This document shows positions 17,393 to 25,886 of a DNA stretch of 64,000 nucleotides, in pieces; position 1 is the stretch's first letter, and each line of letters starts with the position of its first letter. The notes beneath the pieces are model-generated. The model was not told where the DNA came from, did no database searches, and saw nothing but the letters and a program-made list of their open reading frames with translations. The DNA is from DAOUKH01 sp965261455 (GTDB lineage: Bacteria; Chloroflexota; Dehalococcoidia; SHYB01): the NCBI GenBank assembly GCA_965261455.1, contig OZ253453.1, forward strand, positions 62,001 to 126,000, in the 5' to 3' direction. The position numbers and the translations under genes were made by a program.

Positions 17393-17417
17393 CAGCCCCG
17401 GCGCGCGGCCGGGGCTG
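17393..17417 (-). terminator. GC-rich hairpin downstream of amidohydrolase gene
   Basis: CAGCCCCGG and CCGGGGCTG form a perfect 9-bp stem around a 7-base loop, 27 bases beyond the stop of the minus-strand amidohydrolase gene. Only a weak T-rich stretch (TAGTCTTTAA) follows on that strand. Confidence 0.5.
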
Positions 17418-17443
17418 CGGTGACCTACGTTGTCGCGCGGCGG

Positions 17444-18715
17444 CTAGTTCTTGCCGAGGAAGCGGGCGAGGTTGTCGCGCATGACGGCCTTGACTACCTC
17501 GTCCGGCTGGTTCTTCAACTGCGTGACGTACTGGATCGGGTCGGGGATGCCTTCGGAGTGGGGGAAGTCGGAGCCGAAGACCAGGCAGTCCGAGCCGATC
17601 ACATCGATGGCGCGCTGGACGTTCTCCTCGGGGAAGGGAGCGATGACGCAGCGGCTCTTGAACATCTCGCTGGGGCGCATCGTCAGGTCGCCGCCCCACT
17701 TGGGCTTGCGGCCCGCGAGGTGGGCGTGGTCGAGTTTGCGGATCCAGTAGGGGATCCAGGGGACGCCGAACTCGGCGATGAGCACGTTGATGTTGGGGAA
17801 GCGGGCGAGGAGGCCGTGGAAGACCAGCATGGCGGTGGTCTCCATGATGGGAAAGTCGCTCCACTGTGTCAGCCACTGGAAGCCGTTGAACTGGGCGTAC
17901 TGGCCGTTGGGGTCCTCGCTCCACTCCGCGCCGCGGTGGTTCAGGGTGGCCCCGAGGTGGACGACCATGTTGAGGTCGGCCTCGTTGACGCGGGACCAGA
18001 ACGGGTCGAAGTAGGGGTCGGCGGGGGAGCGGCCGTAGGAGCCCTTGGCGTTGAGGCCGACGAGCCGCACGCCCTGCTTGATGCAGCGCTCGAGCTCCTC
18101 GACAGCGAGGTCGATGTCGTAGAGCGGGATGTAGCAGGGAGTGAAGATGCGCTCCTGGTAGGAGTAGCCCCAGTCCTCTTCGAGGTAGCGGTTCCAGGCG
18201 CGGGCCGCGGCGTAGCCGGCGGTGGCGTCGTGGTTCTGGAAGGGGGCGTCGGCGCCGCTGCCGGCGTGGACGACGGCGGCCTGCACACCCTGGGAGTCCA
18301 TGAGGGCGAGGCGCAGGTCGTGGTCCTCGAAGGCGGGCTCCATCTCGCGGTAGGTCTCGACGAGCTTCGCCAAGCCCTCCTTGTCGAGGCCCTTGCCGGC
18401 GTTCATCTTGTTGAGCATGGCGCCGGGAATGGGGATGTCGCTCTTCATTTCGGGAAGCTCGAGCGGATTGGTGCCGCCGTGCAGGCCGACGGTGTGGAAG
18501 CCGAGCGTCTTCGCCTTGTGCTCGTCGCCGACGAAGTCGGTAGTCGTCAGGTGCGACTTGCCTCCGGGGAAGACCCGCTCGATGTACTGCTTCTCGAGGA
18601 AACGAGTCTCGGCGTCCTCCGGCGGATAGATGTGGTTGTCGGCGTCGAACGCCAGATAGGGCAGCCTGGCCTCGACTCCGGCCTGGTAAACGCCTCGTTC
18701 TCCGGTTGTAGTCAT
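17444..18715 (-). CDS. Amidohydrolase_2 family metal-dependent hydrolase
   Basis: A 423-residue hydrolase, longer than its paralogues here because of an extra N-terminal segment between the first strand (LAFDADNHIYPPEDAETRF) and the barrel. The metal region at the N-terminus reads DADNHIYPPE, so the second metal histidine of an HxH motif is replaced by Asn-His spacing. The C-terminal site is LVFGSDFPHSEGIPDP, and a central histidine lies in NMVVHLGATL. The ATG at 18715 begins MTTTGERG. The gene is divergent from the double CoA-transferase at 18869; their 153-base gap is AT-rich for this genome and likely holds both promoters. Confidence 0.9.
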   Translation of the reverse strand: MTTTGERGVYQAGVEARLPYLAFDADNHIYPPEDAETRFLEKQYIERVFPGGKSHLTTTDFVGDEHKAKTLGFHTVGLHGGTNPLELPEMKSDIPIPGAMLNKMNAGKGLDKEGLAKLVETYREMEPAFEDHDLRLALMDSQGVQAAVVHAGSGADAPFQNHDATAGYAAARAWNRYLEEDWGYSYQERIFTPCYIPLYDIDLAVEELERCIKQGVRLVGLNAKGSYGRSPADPYFDPFWSRVNEADLNMVVHLGATLNHRGAEWSEDPNGQYAQFNGFQWLTQWSDFPIMETTAMLVFHGLLARFPNINVLIAEFGVPWIPYWIRKLDHAHLAGRKPKWGGDLTMRPSEMFKSRCVIAPFPEENVQRAIDVIGSDCLVFGSDFPHSEGIPDPIQYVTQLKNQPDEVVKAVMRDNLARFLGKN

Positions 18716-18868
18716 GTTTAATCCCCCTCTGACTGACTCGTAGCGCGCTCATTATATACACGCGGCGTAGACGCGCCAAATATACATGAGCGGGGATGGA
18801 TGCGCGATACCGTGCACCGCGCCGTCTATACTTTTCCTGCCCATCGAGACCTTCCGTGAGACGACTCT

Positions 18869-21310
18869 ATGCCTGAAGAATCCCTCGCCGGCGTTCGCGT
18901 CCTCGACCTCAGCGACACCATCGCCGGGGCCTACTGCACCCGGCTGCTCGCCGACTTGGGCGCCGAGGTGTTCTTGGTGGAGCAGCCGGACGGGCATCCC
19001 CTCCGGCGGACCGGCCCCTTCCCCGGTGGCGCCCGGCACCCCGAGAAGAGCGGCCTCTTCCTCCACTTCTGCGCCAACAAGCGCGGCGCCGTGCTCGACT
19101 TCACCACGCCGGAGGGGCGCGCCCGCGCTCGCGAGGTCGCCGCCGAGGCCGACCTCGCCGTCGAGAGCCGCCCGCCCTCCACGCCCGCGCCCGAGGGGCT
19201 CGACCCCGCGTCGCTTCAGGCGCTCAACGAACGGCTCGTCATAACGTCGGTTACCGAGTTCGGCCTCACCGGGCCGTATAAGGACTGGCAGGGCGAGGAG
19301 ATCGTGCATTGGGCGATGGGCGGCTACATGCACTTCGTGGGCAGCGCGGAGCGGGAGCCGCTGCTGACGCCCAATCACCAGGCGCAGCAGCACGCCGGCG
19401 GCCAGGCCGCCATCGCCTCCCTCGTTGCCCTGCGCCGCGCCCGCCTCGACGGCCTCGGCCAGCACATCGACCAGTCGGTGATGGAGGCGATGCTGGCGGC
19501 GCACAACTGGACGACCACGCACTGGGTCTTCTTGGGTGAAGAGCTACGGCGCACCGGCTCGCAGCTCCTGCGGTGCAAGAACGGCTGGGCGCATTTCGAG
19601 GCGACGTCGCTCAACCCCAACTTCCTCCTGCTGGCGGAGCGGCCCGACCTGCTCGACGACCCGCGCTTCGCCCCCGAGGGAACATGGGCGCCGGAGCGGC
19701 GCGAGGCGCTGCTCGACGTGCTCCGCGCTTGGTGCGCCACGGTCACCAAGGAGGAGGCATTCGAGCGGGCCCAGGAGCTTGGCCTGCCTGTCGCCCCCGC
19801 CTACGACGTCGCCGACCACATGGCGTCGCCGCACCTGCAAGCCCGCGGCTGGCCCACGACGGTCGAGCACCCCGCCGCCGGCGCGGTCCCCTTGCCGGGG
19901 TTCCCCTACATCTTCTCCGAGAGCCCAGCGTCGGTGCGGCGTCCGGCGCCCCTCCTCGGCGAGCACACCGGCGGCTGGACCCCCCGTCCGGCGCGTCCGG
20001 CGCCCACGATCAAGGAGACGCCGCGCCCGCCCATCGAGCCGCCGGGGCCGCCCCGCGCGCCGCTGCCCGGTCCTCCTCTGGAAGGCATCCGCGTCCTGGA
20101 GATCACCAACAACTGGGCGGGGCCGGTGACCTGCCGCATGCTCGGCGACCTGGGAGCGGAGGTCATCAAGATCGAGTCGCCGACCCGGCTCGCCGCCCGA
20201 ATCGGCCAGTTCGCGGGCAACCAGGGCTTCGAGCGTTACTGGGATCGCTGCAGTTACTTCCTCGAAATGAACCGCAGCAAGTACGGCGTCTCCATTGACC
20301 TCTCGACGAGCCGCGGCCGCGCCATCTTCCTCCGCCTCGTCGAGGACGCCGACGTCGTCGTCGAGAACAACACGCCGCGCGTCATGCGCAACCTCGACCT
20401 CGAATATCCTGTGCTTAAGGCGGTCAACCCCGCGATCATCATGCTCTCCATCTCGGGATTCGGGCAGACGGGGCCGGGCCGCGACTACAGCGCCTTCGGC
20501 TCGAACATCGAGGCGGCCTGCGGCATCGCGTCGCTGACGGGCTACGCCGGCGACGATCAGCCCTACAACACCACGAACTACTACGCCGACCCCATCGCCA
20601 CGGTCCACGCGCCGGTCGCGTTGCTCGCCGCCCTCGAATACCGCGACGCCACCGGCCGCGGCCAGTACATCGACATGGCGTTGAACGAGGGCGGCATCGT
20701 CTTCTGCTCCGAGGCGTTCATGGAGTACGGCCTCACCGGCCGCGTCCCCGAGCGACGGGGGAACCGGCACCCAAGATTCGCGCCCCAAGGCTGCTACCCC
20801 TCAATGGGCAACGACGCCTGGATGGTGCTGACGGTGCGCTCGGACGAGGAGTGGCGGCGGCTCCGCGAGGTCGTGGGCGACCCCAGGCTCGACGACCCGC
20901 GCTTCGATACGGAGGCGGGCCGCCGCGCTGGTCACGACGAGATCGACGAGGCGCTAGCCGCGTGGAGCGCGGGCCTGGACCACTACGAGGCGGCGCGGCG
21001 ACTCCAAGCGGCGGGCGTCCCCGCGGGGCCGGTGCTCGCCAACTGGGAGATGATCAGCGACCTCCACGCCCACGAGCGCGGCTTCTACGTGATGCTGCCC
21101 ACCCGCCGCGTCGGGGCCTGGGTCCATAGCGGCATGCCGTGGCACTTCTCGCGGACGCCTGGCGTCATACGCCGCGACAGTCCGGCCTACGGCGAGCACA
21201 ACCGGCTCGTGCTCGAACGCCTGCTGGGAATGCGGCCCGAGGAGATCGACGGCCTCTACCGAGACCGCATCGTGACCGAAGACCCGCCCGACCGCTATCT
21301 GCTGGCCTAA
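18869..21310 (+). CDS. Double-domain CaiB/BaiF CoA-transferase fusion
   Basis: An 813-residue protein made of two type III CoA-transferase domains in tandem (about 1-370 and 400-813), joined by a Pro/Arg-rich linker near residues 370-400. The first begins LAGVRVLDLSDTIAGAYCT and the second LEGIRVLEITNNWAGPVTC. Single-domain members form interlinked dimers, so the fusion probably folds as an internal pseudodimer. The C-terminal half keeps the catalytic aspartate (YYADPIAT, Asp574). At the aligned place the N-terminal half reads AQQHAGGQ, with Gln near residue 173. I infer one active and one structural half. Its stop overlaps the convergent crotonase gene by four bases. Confidence 0.88.
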   Translation: MPEESLAGVRVLDLSDTIAGAYCTRLLADLGAEVFLVEQPDGHPLRRTGPFPGGARHPEKSGLFLHFCANKRGAVLDFTTPEGRARAREVAAEADLAVESRPPSTPAPEGLDPASLQALNERLVITSVTEFGLTGPYKDWQGEEIVHWAMGGYMHFVGSAEREPLLTPNHQAQQHAGGQAAIASLVALRRARLDGLGQHIDQSVMEAMLAAHNWTTTHWVFLGEELRRTGSQLLRCKNGWAHFEATSLNPNFLLLAERPDLLDDPRFAPEGTWAPERREALLDVLRAWCATVTKEEAFERAQELGLPVAPAYDVADHMASPHLQARGWPTTVEHPAAGAVPLPGFPYIFSESPASVRRPAPLLGEHTGGWTPRPARPAPTIKETPRPPIEPPGPPRAPLPGPPLEGIRVLEITNNWAGPVTCRMLGDLGAEVIKIESPTRLAARIGQFAGNQGFERYWDRCSYFLEMNRSKYGVSIDLSTSRGRAIFLRLVEDADVVVENNTPRVMRNLDLEYPVLKAVNPAIIMLSISGFGQTGPGRDYSAFGSNIEAACGIASLTGYAGDDQPYNTTNYYADPIATVHAPVALLAALEYRDATGRGQYIDMALNEGGIVFCSEAFMEYGLTGRVPERRGNRHPRFAPQGCYPSMGNDAWMVLTVRSDEEWRRLREVVGDPRLDDPRFDTEAGRRAGHDEIDEALAAWSAGLDHYEAARRLQAAGVPAGPVLANWEMISDLHAHERGFYVMLPTRRVGAWVHSGMPWHFSRTPGVIRRDSPAYGEHNRLVLERLLGMRPEEIDGLYRDRIVTEDPPDRYLLA

Positions 21311-22089
21311 GCGCCGCCCTCGCGCTTCTCGATGGCGCGCTTGGCGCGCTCCTCGAAGCTCCCCGACATCCCGAACCACTTCATGGTCAACTGCGCCCAG
21401 CGCAACGCTTGGTCGCGGCTCATGTCCTGGTTACGGTCGAGGTGCGAGAGCGTCAGGCGGACGCCTGCGGGGCTCATCGCCGCGATGGTCCGGGCCATCT
21501 CCAGCGCGCGGTCCATGAGCTCGGCGCTGGGGTGCGCCGCTGTGGCGAAGCCGATGCGCTCGGCCTCGGCGGCGCCCACGACCTTGCCGGTCAGCACGAT
21601 CTCCTTCGTCTTCGTCGGCCCCACGAGCCGCGACCAACGCGTGCTCGCGCCCCAACCCCCGAGTCCCGTGCCGAGGTTCTTCAGATGCCAATCGCTGATC
21701 TGCGCCGCCTCGCCCACCAGACGAAAGTCGCACGCCAGCGCCAGCTCGACCCCGCCCGTGCTGCACACCCCATCGACGACGGCGATGGAAGGCTTGAGCA
21801 TGTCGTCGATGTCGTTGGCGAGCTCGTAGCCAATGCTCCCCGACGGAGCCAGGCCCTCTGCGGCGGCCTTGAGGTCGGCCCCCGCTGAGAAGCAGGGGCG
21901 GCCGTCGGCGCGCGGCGCACCCGTCAGCAGCCAGACCCGGACGGCGTCGTCCGCCTCGATCTCTGCCACCGCGTCCGCCACCTCTTCGAGGATAAGCCGG
22001 TGCAACGCGTTCAGCCGCTCCGGACGGTTCAGCGTGACCACCGCAACGCCGTCCGCCGCCTCCTCATACCGGATGAACTCATACCCCAA
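21307..22089 (-). CDS. Enoyl-CoA hydratase/isomerase family protein
   Basis: A crotonase-fold protein of 260 residues. It has VVTLNRPERLNALH, the oxyanion loop PCFSAGADLKA and GVCSTGGVELALACDFRL with one catalytic-type Glu. The second loop reads NLGTGLGGWGAS, without the usual Glu, so the exact reaction is uncertain. No ATG exists near the family start. TTG at 22089 follows GGGGAGG by five bases and gives MGYEFIRYEE; an adjacent ATT at 22092 is also possible. It is convergent with the double CoA-transferase and may act on its acyl-CoA product. Confidence 0.85.
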   Translation of the reverse strand: MGYEFIRYEEAADGVAVVTLNRPERLNALHRLILEEVADAVAEIEADDAVRVWLLTGAPRADGRPCFSAGADLKAAAEGLAPSGSIGYELANDIDDMLKPSIAVVDGVCSTGGVELALACDFRLVGEAAQISDWHLKNLGTGLGGWGASTRWSRLVGPTKTKEIVLTGKVVGAAEAERIGFATAAHPSAELMDRALEMARTIAAMSPAGVRLTLSHLDRNQDMSRDQALRWAQLTMKWFGMSGSFEERAKRAIEKREGGA

Positions 22090-22251
22090 AATGGCCTCCC
22101 CACACCGCCGAGCGGCGCGCTCGGAGTGTACACCGCCGCCGCTCCCGCCTGCTAACGCGGGAACAAGACGGCACACGCCCCGTTGCGTCGCCGCCGCGTC
22201 GCATAGAGAAGACCTTGACGTGCTAAGGGGCGAGGCTGGTGCGGCCTCCCC

Positions 22252-22458
22252 CTACACTTCCACGAGTTGAGCCGACGACCGAGGCTCTGGGATGGGCTGG
22301 CCATCCCCGGCCAGTAGTTCGAGATGGGAGACGACAGCCTCTTGGATAAGCGCAGCGACTTCTTCCCTGGTATCGGCCACCGCGACGCATCCGGGCAGAT
22401 CGGGGACATAGGCGCCGTAGCTCGTAGGACCCTCTTCGATAATCACGGTGTACTTCAT
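22252..22458 (-). CDS. hicB: HicB family antitoxin
   Basis: A 68-residue HicB-type antitoxin, MKYTVIIEEGPTSYGAYVPD followed by LPGCVAVADTREEVAALIQE, the standard HicB core. It should neutralise the adjacent HicA. Its ATG overlaps the TGA of hicA (ATGA), so the two are translated together, toxin first. No separate DNA-binding domain is evident at this length. Confidence 0.9.
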   Translation of the reverse strand: MKYTVIIEEGPTSYGAYVPDLPGCVAVADTREEVAALIQEAVVSHLELLAGDGQPIPEPRSSAQLVEV

Positions 22459-22658
22459 GAGTCCTGTCCTCTTTCGATCCCCGCCTGCTTCAGTATCTGA
22501 ATCCATGTCCCAATCGGGACGTCGACACTTGGTTTACCGGCGATTGTCACGAGACCGGGCTTCTCCGGGTGCTTGTAGTGTCGGTGGCTACCTCTCGTTC
22601 GTACCCGCCGCCAGCCATCTTTCTCCACAAGCCGGATTGCGTCCCGCACCTTCGGCAT
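22455..22658 (-). CDS. hicA: HicA family mRNA interferase toxin
   Basis: A 67-residue HicA toxin expected to cleave mRNA. It has GWRRVRTRGSHRHYKHP with the catalytic His25, then VDVPIGTWIQILKQAGI. It is upstream of and overlaps hicB. The pair lies 69 bases downstream of serS and is probably a small mobile cassette. This is the second hic locus in the window; the two toxins differ clearly in sequence. Confidence 0.92.
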   Translation of the reverse strand: MPKVRDAIRLVEKDGWRRVRTRGSHRHYKHPEKPGLVTIAGKPSVDVPIGTWIQILKQAGIERGQDS

Positions 22659-22726
22659 ATGAAGCCCTGTCCCGCAATACCTGCTTCAGATGCCCCCGAT
22701 TATACTCCGCGCTCTGCCTACTGATG

Positions 22727-23992
22727 CTAACCCGCCGCGATCCGCTCGAACCCCGTATACGGGTGCAGCGCCTCCGGCACCAAGACCGAGCCGTCGGCCT
22801 GCTGGTTGTTCTCCAGGATGGCGATCATGATGCGCGGCAAGGCGAGGCCGGAGCCGTTGAGGGTATGGGGGAAGGCCGGCCGGGCGCTCTGCTCAGTGCG
22901 GTAGCGGATGTTGGCGCGGCGCGCCTGGAAGTCGGCGCAGTTCGAGCAGCTGCTGACTTCGAGCCACTCCCGGCAGCCGGCGGCCCAGACCTCGATGTCG
23001 TAGGACTCGGCGGCGGCAAAGCCGAGGTCGCCCGCGCAGAGCTGGAGCAACCGGTGCGGGAGCCCCAGCGTGGCGGCGATGTCCTGCGCGTGGTCGACGA
23101 GGTCTTGGAGCGCGGCGGCCGAGTCCTCGGGCTCGACGATTTGGTACATCTCGACCTTGTCGAACTGGTGGCCGCGCTTCAGGCCGCGGATATCCTTGCC
23201 CGCCGACATCTTCTCCCGGCGGAAGCAGGCGGTGTAGGCGACGTGCTTCAGGGGCAGCGCGCCCGGCGGTAGGATCTCGCCGCTGTACAGCCCGGTGATG
23301 GGGACCTCGGCGGTGGGGACCATCCAGTAGTCCTCTTCGGCGTCGTGGTACAGATTGTCCCGGAACTTGGGCAGTTGACCGGCGCCGAAGATCGTCTGCT
23401 CCCGCACCATGTAGGGAAGGTAGACCTCCGTGTAGCCGTGCCGGTCGATGTGGCGGTCGAGCATCCACTGGATGAGGGCCCGCTGGAGCTTGGCGCCGGC
23501 CCCTGCGAGGGTGTAGAACCGCGACCCCGAGATGCGCTGCCCCCGCTCGAAGTCGAGGATGCCCAGGGCCTCGCCGATCTCCCAGTGGGGCCTTGGCTCG
23601 AAGTCGAACGTGGGCAGGTCGGCGTCCTCGCGCAGCACGACGTTGCCGGTCTCGTCCTCGCCATCGGGCACGTTGGCCGCGGCGATGTTGGGGAGGCGGG
23701 CGAGGATGTGGTCGATCTCGTCCCGCAGCGCGCCGCTCTTCGATTCAAGGTCCTTGATGCGCTCGCCGACGCCGCGCATCTCTGCGATCAGCTCCGGCGG
23801 CTTGGGGTTCATGCGGGACAGCTTCTTGCTCGTCTCGTTGCGCTCGGCGCGCAGCGTCTCGCCCTCCGTCATCAGGGCGCGGCGCTCGGCGTCGGCTTCG
23901 AGGAGCCGGTCGATGGGGGCGTCCTCGTGGCGGCGGGCCATCGCGGCGCGAACGGAGCCGGGGTCGCGGCGAATCAGTTCGATGGAGAGCAT
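22727..23992 (-). CDS. serS: Seryl-tRNA synthetase
   Basis: Charges tRNA-Ser (and tRNA-Sec, relevant to the selenoprotein in this window) with serine. The 421-residue protein has the N-terminal antiparallel coiled coil (about 25-110), then class II motif 2 in YTACFRREKMSAGKDIRGLK and motif 3 in NGSGLALPRIMIAILENNQQ, ending GFERIAAG. Length and architecture are normal. The ATG at 23992 is 21 bases downstream of the greA stop, so greA and serS are likely one operon. Confidence 0.97.
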   Translation of the reverse strand: MLSIELIRRDPGSVRAAMARRHEDAPIDRLLEADAERRALMTEGETLRAERNETSKKLSRMNPKPPELIAEMRGVGERIKDLESKSGALRDEIDHILARLPNIAAANVPDGEDETGNVVLREDADLPTFDFEPRPHWEIGEALGILDFERGQRISGSRFYTLAGAGAKLQRALIQWMLDRHIDRHGYTEVYLPYMVREQTIFGAGQLPKFRDNLYHDAEEDYWMVPTAEVPITGLYSGEILPPGALPLKHVAYTACFRREKMSAGKDIRGLKRGHQFDKVEMYQIVEPEDSAAALQDLVDHAQDIAATLGLPHRLLQLCAGDLGFAAAESYDIEVWAAGCREWLEVSSCSNCADFQARRANIRYRTEQSARPAFPHTLNGSGLALPRIMIAILENNQQADGSVLVPEALHPYTGFERIAAG

Positions 23993-24013
23993 GAGTGGGG
24001 CCGCGAACGGCGG

Positions 24014-24478
24014 TCAGGCGACCTTGAGCACCTTGATCTTCGTGGCGCCGGCGGGGGCCGCGACCTGGGCGGCCTCGCCGGATCGCTTGCCGAGTATGGC
24101 CTTGCCGACCGGGCTTTCGTTGGAGATGCGGCCCGCCTTCGGGTCGGCTTCCAGGTGGCCGACGATAGTGTAGGTCTCCTCGGCCCCGTCCTCGTGCTGC
24201 ACGGTCACCGTCGAGCCGATGGCGGCCCGCCGCGTCGGCCGGTCGTGCCGGACGACCTTGGCGTTCTTGAGGATCGTCTCGATTTCGAGGATGCGGCCTT
24301 CGATCTTGGCTTGCTCCTCGACGGCGTCGTCCACGAGGGCGTCGCCGGTGACTTCAAGGTCGCGGGCGGCGTGGAGCTTCCGCCCCACCTCGGCCCTGCG
24401 GCGGTTGCGCAGGTCGTCAAGCTCTTCCTGGAGCTTGGTCATGCCCTGGGGCGTAACGTAGACGGGTTCTTGGGTCAT
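24014..24478 (-). CDS. greA: Transcription elongation factor GreA
   Basis: A 154-residue factor that enters the RNA polymerase secondary channel and rescues backtracked complexes. The N-terminal coiled coil begins YVTPQGMTKLQEELDDL and carries the acidic tip region EVTGDALVDDAVEE. The C-terminal FKBP-like domain ends SPVGKAILGKRSGE then APAGATKIKVLKV. The ATG at 24478 (MTQEPVYVT) fits the family; an upstream in-frame ATG at 24502 sits too close to its GGAGGG. It is the first gene of the greA-serS unit. Confidence 0.95.
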   Translation of the reverse strand: MTQEPVYVTPQGMTKLQEELDDLRNRRRAEVGRKLHAARDLEVTGDALVDDAVEEQAKIEGRILEIETILKNAKVVRHDRPTRRAAIGSTVTVQHEDGAEETYTIVGHLEADPKAGRISNESPVGKAILGKRSGEAAQVAAPAGATKIKVLKVA

Positions 24479-24634
24479 AAAGCTTGCCCTCACCCAATCC
24501 ATTCCCTCCGGGAGAGGGAGCAGGCGACGCCGGGCTGACTTCTGTAGATCTCTTGGAGGAGAGGAATACCGCCCCGCGTCTGACGGTAAGGAAATTATAG
24601 GTTCGGGCGCTTGCCCTTGTAAAGCAGAAGGCCG

Positions 24635-25540
24635 CTAGGAGAGACCGGCGGCGCTCGAGGTCCGGGCCGCGAGGCGCGCCGCCCGTACGGTGTTGTCCAC
24701 CAGCATCGCGACGGTCACCGGCCCGACGCCGCCGGGGACGGGCGTGATCATCGACGCGACTTCCTTGACCTCGTCGAAGTCAACGTCGCCGACGAGCCGG
24801 TAGCCGCGCTTCGCCGCCGCGTCGGGAACGCGATTGATGCCGACGTCGATGACGACGGCGCCGGGGCGGACATGGTCCGCCTTCACCCATTGCGGGTCGC
24901 CGGTGGCGATCACGACGATGTCGCCGCGGCGCATGAGCGAGGCGATGTCGTGCGTGTGGGTGTGGCACAAGATGATGGTGGCGTTGGCGTGCTTGACCTC
25001 CTGGGATAAGAGGAGGGCGAGCGGCTTGCCCACGATGTTGCTCCGTCCACAGATGACGACGGTCTTGCCGTCGGGGTCGACGCCCAGGTGGAGCAGCATC
25101 CGCAGGATGCCCGCCGGCGTCGCGGGGACGAAGGACGGTCGGCCCACCGCGAGCAGCCCCATGTTGGTGGGGTGGAGGCCGTCGACGTCCTTGGCAGGGT
25201 CGAGGGCTTCGATGATGGGGAACGGGTCGAGGTGGGGCGGCAGCGGAAGCTGGACCAGGATGCCGTGGAAGGCGTCGTCGCGGTTCAGCGAGCGCACCAG
25301 GTCGAGGAGGTCGCGGTGGGTCGAGGAGGAGGGCAGAGTGAAGACGCGGCTCTCGACGCCCACGCGGGCGCACGCCTTTATCTTGTTGCGGACGTAGACA
25401 TGGGAGGCGGGGTCGTCGCCGACGAGCACGGCGGCGAGGCCGGGGCGGATGCCTTCGTCACGGAGTGCGCGTACGTCACCGGCGGCCACGTCAAGGATTG
25501 CGGAGGCGATCACGGTGCCGTCGATCAGGGATGCGGTCAT
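24635..25540 (-). CDS. folD: Bifunctional methylenetetrahydrofolate dehydrogenase/cyclohydrolase
   Basis: Interconverts 5,10-methylene-, methenyl- and 10-formyl-tetrahydrofolate with NADP. The 301-residue product has the signature segments VGDDPASHVYVRNKIKAC, GILVQLPLPPH, DVDGLHPTNMG, the nucleotide-binding GRSNIVGKPLALLL and the end motif PVPGGVGPVTVAML. The ATG at 25540 follows GGTGGGG. It is upstream of greA by 156 bases on the same strand and may be in the same transcription unit. Confidence 0.96.
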   Translation of the reverse strand: MTASLIDGTVIASAILDVAAGDVRALRDEGIRPGLAAVLVGDDPASHVYVRNKIKACARVGVESRVFTLPSSSTHRDLLDLVRSLNRDDAFHGILVQLPLPPHLDPFPIIEALDPAKDVDGLHPTNMGLLAVGRPSFVPATPAGILRMLLHLGVDPDGKTVVICGRSNIVGKPLALLLSQEVKHANATIILCHTHTHDIASLMRRGDIVVIATGDPQWVKADHVRPGAVVIDVGINRVPDAAAKRGYRLVGDVDFDEVKEVASMITPVPGGVGPVTVAMLVDNTVRAARLAARTSSAAGLS

Positions 25541-25886
25541 GCGCCCCACCGCAGCGCGGCGAGAGTGGACGGCCCGGAGGAGAACGGCGGGAGAGGGCAA
25601 GGTCGGCGCACGGCTCTTAGTTTACCGGACGATCTCCCGCGGTGGAATAGCCCGCGCGGCCCGATTTCGGTGGGTGGCCTGGGTGCTAAGGCCGCCGCGC
25701 CTGAAACGACCCGCACTCCTTGCCGTCACTGGACTCCATTGACCAGGGACGGCAAAGAGCGCATCTTTGGATAGGCTCATCGAGGACACGTTGGAAGCAG
25801 ACTTGGTACGGGGGCTCAATGTATGAGGGGCCGTGCACATAGACGACGGTACATGTCTCTCATACGGAAGCAGTTAGGAGGCTGAA
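25541..25886. other. Intergenic region between folD and the PrpD-family gene
   Basis: These 346 bases separate two divergent genes and presumably hold both promoters. I see no convincing gene, tRNA or repeat module. A good ribosome-binding site TAGGAGG lies at the right-hand end for the gene at 25887. Confidence 0.5.

Noticed and set aside
17420..18721. A 433-residue plus-strand frame
   Set aside because: It is antisense to the amidohydrolase at 17444-18715 and has no recognisable motif.
25622..25840. Small minus-strand frame in the folD-PrpD gap
   Set aside because: No ribosome-binding site, no family-like content, and it would overlap the likely promoter region.
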